This document shows, one piece after another, positions 12,001 to 24,000 of a DNA stretch of 60,000 nt. Origin of the DNA: Owenia fusiformis (Eukaryota; Annelida; Polychaeta; Sabellida; Oweniidae); assembly GCA_903813345.2 (NCBI GenBank), contig CAIIXF020000008.1:26460822-26520821 (forward strand). Reading direction: 5' to 3'. The translations under genes and the position numbers were made by a program. Numbering within the stretch: the stretch's first letter is position 1; each line of letters begins with the position of its first letter. The notes beneath the pieces were generated by a model. That model was not told the DNA's origin. It made no database searches and saw only the letters and a list, made by a program, of their open reading frames with translations.

Positions 12001-15000
12001 CACATTATAGCACAAGTTGAAATGGATTGGAAATCATTTGGAAGCAGGTCATTGTCACGGAAATAAAAAGGACTCAGTTTCTGGATGGGAAGAATTCAAT
12101 ACTTGACACATTTAGCAGGGGTGTGTCTGAAAATCAATATGGGGAGCCAAAAATTATTTTTTCAAAAATCTCTTCCCATATTAGGAGAGGAAAGAAATTA
12201 GGTCCATTTCTTAGTTCACTAATGTTCATGAATCTTACAGTATGTATTCAATAATCTTAAAGTCGGAGCAAAATATGACAATTACACACTTAAGCATTTA
12301 AAAATATGAATATAGAATTACCTAAACATCTTCGCCTGGTGTCATCTAAATGGAGCACTGAGAGTGAAATGCCTGACATCTCCAATGATGTAATAAATGA
12401 ACCACAATACGCTCTCTCCACGACCACACCTTTACTTTCTGGAGGTGGAAATAAAGAATTAATTCCTGTGTGTACAGGGGTCAAGTCAGGGGTCAAATAA
12501 GAAAAGATGAGCAGTATGTTAAGAGGTTATTTGCTTTATAGGACAGCCTACTCTGAAGATTTTTTTTATTTTTTTTTTATTTATCATGTTTTATTTAATA
12601 CAATAATATATGTTAACTCTGAAGATCTGACCTCTGGACCATTAGGGTTATTAAATAGGTACACTCTACTCCCTTATTATTTCTCTTTTGAGTCATTTCT
12701 CGATTGATTTCCTTCAATCCATGGATTGCAAACTTTCAATAATACCTGAACATGTTTAAAGAGTTATCACATGAGCAGATCAGAAGGAAACTCATATTGT
12801 TTGATACCTCATACGTATTAAGAGTTGGACTTTCCTCTGTTGAAACTTACCCAAGAACAATATTGCCTCTCTGACTAAGATGTTCATCTCCAGCACTGTA
12901 GTGGCACCCAGATTATTCACCATTAGAGCTATCCTATCTCCTAAAATATCATATACAGTTTAAAGAGAATATGCCACAGGATTTTTAAGATATAACTGAA
13001 ATCTTCATGTGCAGTGAGGGGAAATGCTATGGCAAAAATATTGAAAATCCACGAGGGGAATGAGAAGGGAAAGGGGATCGGGGGAGGGACAATGGCACTA
13101 AGGTGGGGGGAAGCAGAGAGGAATCAAAGTGCAACAAACAAACAAACCCCTGTTCTAATTTATATCATCAGTAGCCATGTGTCTATTAACCTATCCTCCA
13201 CAAACAATACAAGCTTATAACGTTAAAGTTTAAAGCTAGACATCACCTGATGATTAAAGAAAACACATGCTCTTGTCATTGTTTTACATATTGTGGCTCA
13301 TAATCTAAAAATGCCATAGTTTTCAGTGCTAAAAGTGGTTTTTCATTTTTTTAAATTTATTTAATACATAGTAACTACATATTTACCTTTTTTGATATTG
13401 ATATGGGTGCTGCTTTTTGTATTAGTCATATGGTCTATCATCACTTTGATGGTGTCTTTAGCAGACATAAGCTGCAACATAATACATGTACCATTCAATG
13501 TACAGTACAGTATGGTGCAAAAACAGGGGTGATATACCCAGAATCATTACACACTAGACAACATGAATAAACCTCCAGTTGGTATAGTTTGTTCGGTGGC
13601 ATTCACTTCTCAGGCACGAGCCGGGAGGGGGGGGGGTTCAAAATCATACAGTTTTTCACAATTTTGATTACTTTTCAAGTGATTTTGGCCCAAAGTTGTC
13701 ACATAGTTATTTGTTACAAAACAGTCATTGCATTTGAATAGGGTCAGGGGACTTTGGATACTCCAAGAATTTTAAGTAAGACAGAGAAGAATATATTTAC
13801 CTTCATTCTCTTCACACCTGCTTCTCCATGCAGACCAAGGCCAACCTCCATCTCATCAAGTCCTATCTGGAAAGTGGCATCAGAGCCAGGGACACTGCAG
13901 GGAGAGAGGCACACTCCCAATGTGCCTGTTGTGCAGACAAATACAAAATATTAATTATAGTAGGTTAAGTAGGTTGAAATACAGCTGAACATTGTTAGAG
14001 ACATTAACATGCATAATGTCATCACCTGCCATTTTTTACAAACACCAACCTCTGAACACCACCCAACAAACACTACTAAACACCATCCATATCTATACAA
14101 CAATAATGAACAATATCTGATCCTTCATGGATTTGGTTCTATGGTTCAGGGTTCGTCTCAGGGATAAAAATAATATAATTGCATGTATTCTCACTTACCC
14201 ATGCAGTTAGCCGCTGACTGGGTTCTGGCCAAGATTTCTTCTAAACTTTTTCCTTCCTCTGCTAAAGCCCCTGCAATCTGGAGGTAGAAACACAATGTAC
14301 AATAGAGCAGTATGATATATGCTTGGAGCAAACGAATACATGAATGAAGCAACTTTATAAACCTATAGCAAAAATATATTTACATAACAATAAAATAGAC
14401 TTATTGCCAATATACTATAGAATCATGAAAAAAGCAAATGCACTTGTATACCATTCAAAGAACTGTTAAAAACCGACATAAATTTTGTACAAGAAAAAAT
14501 GAAGTTCAACTTTTGGTCTAAATTCTATCAGTAAATGCAGTAATTTCTGTTAATACTAATATACGGCTATGAAATCTTGACAGGCAGACTGACAAAGAGA
14601 CTGAAGAACAGGCAGATTAACAGATGGATGCCTTGACAATCCCACAGTCTAAGTGTGTAAGCCAAAAATATATGGTCAAATGTTAGTTTCAGCTGCTATA
14701 GACATCTATAATTAAAGATAAATACTATATGTGTTGGCAATGTTAATGAAGTAAATAATGGGGTGTGGGGGGAGGGAGAGACGGAGAGAGGGTAAAAAGG
14801 CTAATTCAACAAAATAAATATGTCTCATTGATACATGGAAATGAATATTTGTAATCAAAGGTAAATCCAAAATCAACTAGATTAGTAGAAAAGCTAAGAT
14901 GATTATTGATAATTCTAAAATGAGCCAAAAAGATGAGGGGCTTTCTATTGGAGTGATATCACTCATAATCATCAGTGTTCTCCTCAGTTATTTTTCTCAA

Positions 15001-18000
15001 GTGAATGCATAATTCTTGATTTCACAATTTAGACCTTCGGTCAAAATATGCCTATTTTTCATGATTTTTTTATTTTCAAGTGGGCGCAAATGGAATCTCA
15101 GGTGGGTGCAAGCCTATTTTTAAAATCTCAAGTGGGTGCAGCGCCCACTTGCTTGAATATTGAGGAGATCACTGATCATCTATTGTGTTTCATATACCAT
15201 ACTAGATTGCCCTGTTGCATAAACATGACCAAGGAGACATATGAGGTGCTACCCAAAGCCCCATATACCTTATGAATGAAGAGGATCCCATATACCTTAT
15301 GAATGAAGAGGGCCCCACATGCCTTGTGAATGAAGAGGGCCCCACATACCTTATGAATGGAGAGAGCCCCACATACCTTATGAATAAAGAGGGTCCCACA
15401 TACCTTATGAATGAAGAGGGCCCCACATACCTTATGAATGAGAGGGTTCCACATACCTTATGAATGAAGAGAGCCTCACATACCTTATGAATGAAGAGAG
15501 CCCCACATACCTTATGAATGAGAGGGTCCCACATACCTTATGAATGAAGAGAGCCCCACATACCTTATGAATGAAGAGGGCCCCACATACCTTATGAATG
15601 AGAGGGTCCCACATACCTTATGAATGAGAGGGTTCCACATACCTTATGAATAAAGAGAGCCCCACATACCTTATGAATGAAGAGAGCCCCACATACCTTA
15701 TGAATGAAGAGAGCCCCAGATACCTTATGAATGAAGAGAGTCCCACATACCTTCTAAATGAAGAGAGCCCCACATACCTTATGAATGAAGAGAGCCCCAC
15801 ATACCTTATGAATGAGAGGGTCCCACATACCTTATGAATGAGAGGGTTCCACATACCTTATGAATAAAGAGAGCCCCACATACCTTATGAATGAAGAGAG
15901 CCCCACATACCTTATGAATGAAGTGAGCCCCACATACCTTATGAATGAAGAGGGTCCCACATACCTTATGAATGAAGAGGGTCCCACACAGACCCCTCCT
16001 CCCAGCAGTTTTATCATCTGACATAAGCGCACAATCCTCGCCAATCACGACGATACTGACTGGAATGCCTTCATTCATGGCCTTCTCTGCCGCTATACCA
16101 AAATTTAAGCGATCCCCTGTGTAGCTTTTAACTATGAGGAGTACCCCAGCTGAAAGAAGTAAAGCATGATGCTATCATGTGTGCAGGCGATTAATTTAGG
16201 GTGACCATTGAAATGAATAGATGGGTGATAATGAAATTGGGGATCAAAGAGCTATAGATAAGCAGGGTGCAATTAAACCTAGTTAGAAGGTACCACAGGA
16301 TCAGATGAGAAAAGCACATATACTGAAGCTACTAGATGGGGTTAGCATTAGATTCATATTTCTTGTTATGGAACTGGTAGCAAAAATGTTCAAGCAAGAA
16401 AGGATTCGGCCCACTTGGTCACTTTGAAATGGGACATTATCGATGCATATTTTTTGAAAAAGTCATCAAAGGCAAACTGAATAAAAAATGTTGTACCATT
16501 TTAATGTAAAATCATCAAATTTAAGACTTTAATCCCACAACTTAAAAAAACATAGAGAGACAAGTACAAATTTTAAAACCATGGTGTCAAGAAAAAAGGG
16601 TTTCCTGGCCAAAGAACAATGAAATCTGTATATCTGAACACCTGGCTAAACCCAACACCTTCAATCTGAACACTTCTTTCCATTCCCATTTTTTCCTCGC
16701 ATTGACTCCCATGTTAAAAACCTTGAAATCTAAACACTTCCTATTTGAAAAATTAACCTGTCTAATCTGAACACTTTTCACAAAATATCACATATTTCTT
16801 AGAAAATTGCTCAAATATTTTCAATTCAACACAGATTTGTTATGATATCAAAAAACATAAAATGGTCTCAATCATAATGGGTCTTTCTAGCATGATTAAA
16901 TTCATTTGAATCAGATTTTAGAATGCTAAGCTAGTTAATAGAAATATTAATATTCATTGAGATATTTATATTTCTTCAAAATCCAGAATCTTGTAGATGC
17001 AATAACCTTGAAGTCTGTACACCTTTTCATTCAAACACTTTTAGCCGGTTCCACCCATTTTCCCCTTCACAGCTATGGTCTGAATATGGACTTGCTGTAT
17101 GAACTTGGGTAAAAGCAGATATCAATTATAACTGAAGCTAGCATTAAACAGATACATGTCAAGCTCATAGAAGGGGAGGTTGGGGGTGTTGAGCATTCAC
17201 CATTTTAAGCACTTTTCAACTGAGTTTAGGTCAAAATTGTCAAATTTGAACCCCTCTGTAATTTTTTAAAAGCTAATCCCCTAGCAAAAGCTGCCCATTG
17301 GGCCAAAAAGTAGATGCTTCAATTAAAGCTCAGTGCTGCCATGGTCTTATACAGTGCATGTGTCTGAATCATATTTCTTATATTAATTGTTTGGGTACCT
17401 TTAAGGCAAGTATCCCCCCACATAACCCCCTCTTCCCAGCTGTCTTATCAGTTGACATCAATGCGCAGTCCTCCCCAACAAACATCAGCTCTGCATTAAA
17501 GCCCTCAGCCCTTGCCTTCTCAAGGGCAATGGCACAGTTCAGGCGATCACCCGTGTAGTTAAAAAACACTACAAGAACTCCAGCTACAAGGATAGAATGA
17601 TTTACAGTTTCTTTGATTTACAGTTTCTTTATCTCCATGGCAACTAGTCTAATTGTATGAAGTACATGAAGTAAACAGTAGAAATATACTGATGTTCTAT
17701 TATATGGTTTCAGTCTTCATTTCAAATTCATTAATATCAGCTGGTTTAATAAATCATTTGTGGATAGATGGCTGAGCTTGAAAATAAAGCAGAGCTTATA
17801 TTATTTTTGTTATAAAGTAAAAAAGAGATTAAGAATATATCATTCTTCAGTATAAGTAGAGATCTTGTAAACATAACTAACTTCACTGACCAGAAGTAAT
17901 AAAGTTAGCTAAGGTTATCTCAGCCCAAAGTAATTAATCAAGGAAGGGATACAGCAATGTTTGGCCTAGCAAAACCTGGCAACTGTGAGAATATATATAT

Positions 18001-21000
18001 TAGAGGTTCACCTCCAAAATTTCCAAGGTCACCAATATATTACTTAGTTGTTTTTTACTGGACATATATCATGATTAACTTTCAGTAAAGTACATTTTGT
18101 TTTGAACATGAACAAGGTTATACCAACCATTTAACAGATCTCTGGTGGGGAAAATATTCATATATATCATGCTTTTCATGCCATTTCTCAGCGAATAATT
18201 GATAATTATCATTACAATAAATATTCCTGGATTGAGATATAGTGTTTATATTGTCAAAGTGCCCCATAATAACTGACACGGGGTGCAATTGGATAATTTT
18301 GGGAACTGGGCGAAGCATGACATCTTACAAAGATATAGCATTAATTTAGCTTTTTAACTGTGACATCTACTTCAATTTTCACAAAATAAACTACTATAGA
18401 TGCATTGGCCATTTCATTCGTGATTTTATGTAGGAATTTTGTATGATAAATACAAGGCATTAATATGACAAAATGTCACAACCTAGTTGCTCATAATATT
18501 TTGAGTACAATCTTAAGACAGATTTGAACTTCAGATAACTTGTAGACGATTTTGAAAAAAAAATTGGTCAATTTGAAGCAAGTTTTTTTTTTTTAAATTA
18601 ATTTATTTACATTGAAACAACATTTATACAATTTTTACATAATATACAATGGTTACATTGGTACTTATACAGGAATACAGAACTTATTGGTTATAGATTT
18701 TACTATTTCTAATTTTCCAAATTTCAAACTTGTGTTTAAACACTAGCTGGTTTCTATGGCATTTGCTCTCAAAATCTCCTTCATTGCTATAAAATAAAAT
18801 TTCTTGTTCAGAAAACTTTAAATTTTGAGTATTTACATATTCCTTTGCATTCGTACAATTGACAAATAAGTGTTTATGACTTTCTGCTTCAACATTGCAT
18901 ATTTTACAAATTCCATTTGACTTCTGAATTTTTTGTAATTTTTTTTCTGTCCATATGGCTCCATTAAAACATTTAAATATAAATTCTTTAACATTATTGC
19001 TAATGTTACATTTAAACAAAATCTTATAAAAATCTGAGAAATCCGTTTGAGCAAACTGCTCAGACCAAGGGCGTTACAATACCCGGGAATTTATCGGTTC
19101 GTCCAGTACTTGTTTGTGATAGCGCCCTCTGTAGGTCACTGTGCTTATAGCCTACAGTAATACGGGGTAGGATATCGGGAATTCGGTCAGTTTCTATCCG
19201 TCGATTTCGCTATGAATTGAAGCAAGTGTGACCACTTTATCCACTTAAACAATTTGATAATTGATTAAATCTTTAAACAAAATCGATAAACACGTTATAC
19301 ACTTCCTATCTCCTTAGAAATTAGCATGTATTTATGGATTGTGTTTTCGAACAAGGCTCGACCCACCCCAATAGGGAAATCCTTATGCTAATTAGTATGA
19401 CGTCATATTTTCCTGGGGAATCCTAGATTTCAAAGCCTCAGTCTGTTATTGTGTCAAATGTAAACGCTCTTGGGACGCTCTTTTGCAGACAGAAAATTGA
19501 CAGATTAGCTTTTAACTTTCAGCTTTGATGTTAAAATATTCTGTATTTCTACCGGACTTCTTGCTGAATATCATATAATGTTATAACTTGATTTGGACCA
19601 TTGCCTGATTGATCATTCTGAAATTTTGATTGTGATTCATGATTGATTGGCAAGAAAAAAGAATTCCTATTGTTTTCCAGCGAAGTCAAAATGTTACAGC
19701 ATGAGTTATAATGTCGAGTTTGCATCATGTTAAATTCTGCTAGTGATTAGAAGTCCATGCACAAGCATACACATAAGAGACAAACACACCCAGGCTCCAG
19801 GCCGTGGATGGAAATATAAAACTATTTAAGGCACAAACTGGTATTAATAGACCGATATGTAGTGTCTGCCATGTATTGAAGGTAAACCAATCTGTATTAT
19901 TAATGTTTCTTCTATCAATACATGGATTGTGCAATAGAAAAGCAATGGCACAATCAAAAATGTGCATATCAATCGTGAATATCTCTCGGTTCAAAGCTTA
20001 TTTCCAACAGAATCGTGTCAAAATATGTGTCTGAGTAACAGTTATACATTATAAGATCGCAAACTCTTACCAATTATCAGCCGAATGGCTCATTTTCAAC
20101 GAAATGTCCTTAAGACAACAGCCCTGGGTCGCGCCTGAGACCAAAAACTACTTCAAATAGCCCTCCCCTAATTATATTGGATAATCACATTTATGCGTGC
20201 GCGCGCAGCTCATCCAATGAACGAAACGCCACTGCCCGCTGAAATCACCGGGTATTGATCTTTCCCTTGCTCAGACCAATACTCTTCTGATTTGGATATT
20301 GTTAAACTGTTTTTTACAAACCCTTTTCTTATTGATTGCACATTGATTTTCTGTACAGGAATACAATTAAAATATATTTTGCTTTCACTGTTTTTTAATG
20401 CCTCAATCTTGATTCTGTCTAACTTGTTAAAAACTCCTTTAAGTAAATTGTATTGAAGAAAAGTCTGGCCATTAAAACCTACTTTTTGCCCAATTTGATC
20501 ATAGCTTAATAGTTCATTGTTTACATTACATACATCATTTATTTTATAAACACCTTTTTGATGCCAGTTTTCAAAATATAAAGGATTGTTCTTGTACAAC
20601 AAGTCTTTGTTATTTGATATATATGGACTACTTTTAACTGAATTATACATAATCCATGTTTTCAACACATCTGTCCAAAATGAGGACTTAATTCTTTCTA
20701 GTCCTTTTACCTGATTAAATTCAACATTAGACAGTAAAATAGAAAAATCTTGACAAATTTTGTCAATAAGATAGGTTGGGAGTTTTTTCCAGTTTGCTTT
20801 GTTTCTATCAAGTAGAAGTTTAATCCATTTAATTGCAAAAGCATCTTGAAAATGTTTCACATCTATCATATTTAGACCTCCCTTTGCATTGCTCTGTATC
20901 AATATATTTCTTTTAATACATTCTACTACACCTTTTACATCTTCTTCTTTATACACACCTTTGTTACCTGACCAGATATATTTAAAAAACAAACAATTTA

Positions 21001-24000
21001 TCCGTTTAATAATCTTATCCGACAAAATAAAACTTTGCATAATGTATCCAAATTGTGAGAGCATTAGTGATTTTACGAGAGTAATTTTACCAAACATGGT
21101 TAAACATCTACCTGCCCATCTTTTCATTATTTCTTCACATTTTTTGAATTTACAGTCAATATTCTCATCTAATTCAACCACCTTATTGGTTGTGCAAAAT
21201 GTTACGCCTAATATTTTAATCCTATTATTTGGGAAAATATTCCATTTGATGTTTACTGGTTTTTCAACACAAAATTTTTTATTGCCTAACCATATTGCTT
21301 CTGATTTCTGTTTATTTAATTTTAACCCAGATATATTTGAAAAGGCATCAATAATATTGATTGCCTCTTTGACAGATGCAACATCTTTAAGTAAAAGTGA
21401 CATATCATCAGCGTATTGAACTAGTTTAATTTCATCTGTTTCAGATATTACAATACCTTTCACATTATTAGTCTGTCTTATTTTACATGCCACTAGTTCA
21501 CAGCATAAAATAAAGCAAAAAGCAGATGCAGGGCACCCTTGAGATAAACCTGACTATAGTGGTATCCACTCGGAGAGCCAACCTCCAAAATTAATGCAGC
21601 TTAGCCCATTTGAATTAAGTGTTTTTATCCATTTGATAAAATCAGGACCAAAACCAAAAATTTGGAATGTGTCATACATTAACTCTTTATTTAAACTATC
21701 ATACGCACGGGAATAATCCAGTGCTACAAGTACACCTTCATCGTCATTGTTACATAAATGTTCTATTACATCATCAATAAGTCTTAAAGCAGTAGCTGGT
21801 GTGCGACCTGGTATATATCCACATTGATCATGACTAATTATTTTTCCAATTACTTTTCTGAGCCTATTTGCTAATGATTTTGCTAAAATTTTATAATCAG
21901 TGTTTGTTAATGATATTGGTCTCCAACTTGGAAGACACTCCATTGGCAGACCTTTGCCTTTATATAATAAAGTAATTACTCTTTGTCTTTGGGAAGTAGA
22001 CAACTGTCCATTATTAAAACAATCATTTATAGCTGATACATAAAGTTCATTTATCTTGTTCCAAAAACATTTATAAAAACATGTAGTGAGTCCATCAAGA
22101 CCTGGACTTGAAGTATTTGACATATTTTTGAGTGCCTGAGTACATTCAGCTAAAGTTATTTGTCCTTCACAAGATTGCATTTCCTCTTCATTTAAAGAGG
22201 GCAGTACTACTCCATGTAAATATTCATTCAGTTTGTTTCTGGAGTAATTACTGTTTACACTAAAAATATTTTTATAATAGTTTACTTGAGCACCCATGAT
22301 ATCATTGGGATTGGTGTACAAATTATTTTCTACTCTACATGATTTCATTATTTTACTCTTTCCTCTGCTTTTTTCTAAACCTAAAAAATACTTGGAACTT
22401 TTTTCACCTTCTTCAGCCCATTGAACTTTTGCCCTTATTTGGGCACCTCTGGTTTCTACAGCTAAAATGTTATCATACATGAGTTTTAAGTGATTTGCCT
22501 GGTTTACCAGGTCTACATTTTGGGGATCTTTTGTTAACTTAATCGAAACATTTTTCAAAGATTTATTGATACCTTCTAAATTTTGTCGTTTCTCTTTAGC
22601 TTTAGTTTTTCCATATTGAATACTGATTGATTGTACTTTGGATTTAAAATACTCCCATTTTTGTAAAGATTGTAATTCTTCTAACTGGGTGATTTCTGTG
22701 ACTAAATTGTTTACCATGTTTACATATACTATATCTTTTAAAAAACTATCATTGAATTTCCAATATGATGGCCCTCTTTTAAATTCACCGAAATCTAAGT
22801 GCATGTATATACCTTTATGATCTGAGTTTGGTACATTTAATATATCACAGGATTCAACATATTCAAAACAGGTTTCATTCGTAAAAATAAAATCAATTTT
22901 TCTCATTATTGCTTTTGATTTGTGCCTCCATGTATATTCTTTACAGTCATCATGTTGTAATCGCCAAACATCGTTTAGTTTTAAACTTTCTACCATATTA
23001 CTGAATGCTTTGATTTCAATTTGACTGTGCATTTCACCACATATATTGTCTAATTTACTTAATGTACAGTTAAAATCACCTCCAATCAAAACAGATGATG
23101 TAAGTATATTTTTTTGATTTATAGTTCTGGTTACCTTTTTGAAGAAGTCAATTTTTTCCTTTGTTTGGTTTGGAGCATAGATATTAAAAATATACAATGG
23201 CTTATCAGAATATTGACATGAAATACCTAAAATTCTTGACTCAGCATGTATGACTTGCATATTTGATATTTCTGTACATTTATCACTAATTAAAATCATT
23301 TCACCTTTACTGTGCTTTGTTCCAGCATTATAAAACATTTGCCCTTTCCATTCTTTTTCCCATGTTTTTGCTACATCATCTGTAATAAATGATTCTTGTA
23401 TACAGCAAATATCTATTTTATGCTTTTTCAAAAACTGAAAAAAAGTGAACCTGGTTCTTTTATTCCTTAATCCCCTTACATTTACACTTAAAACATTTAC
23501 CATTTAATGTAAATAAAAGGTATATAATATAATCCACAGTCCTGCAACAACAGTGTGTTGCAATTCACAGTCCATGTCCATAGCAGTAGGTTTTCCATAG
23601 ATATGCTTGTTATATGAAAATAACAAATTAACCATTGTTGTCAATGTCTAGTATGATAGGGGATCCAAGCTTATTTTTCTTTGAGTCACTGTTCATTTCA
23701 AGGGGGCTTATATCTTTTCTCTTAAGATGCACTTTAAGAGAGGATTTTTGCTTAGTTGTAGAGTCACAACTGGCATTATCTGAGATGTTCTTAGCGGGGG
23801 TTGAAGTATTTTGGTGGCACTCAGCCAAGAACTTATCTGCCATTTTCATGGCATCTGGTGAAGATATTGAGCTATCTTCTGGTTGAAGGGCACGTGTTAT
23901 GAGCTTCTCTGCTATTTTGGCACCACTCTCTGCACTCTTAGTTGTTGGTTCTTGCGGCTTTGTCTGTTCCTGGACCTTCTGACGACCTGTTGTTTCCATC

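Noticed and set aside
4887-15991. CRISPR-like arrays
   Set aside because: The repeats are contiguous without unique spacers, in an animal genome, and derive from exon-intron junctions.
15176-16078. Several 60-110-codon frames of MWDPLIHKV and MNEE(G/S)PTYL repeats
   Set aside because: They are translations of the exon 3b donor minisatellite in different frames. None has family similarity outside exon 3b.
20889-21419. A 176-codon plus-strand frame
   Set aside because: It is the shadow of the LINE reverse-transcriptase frame on the other strand.
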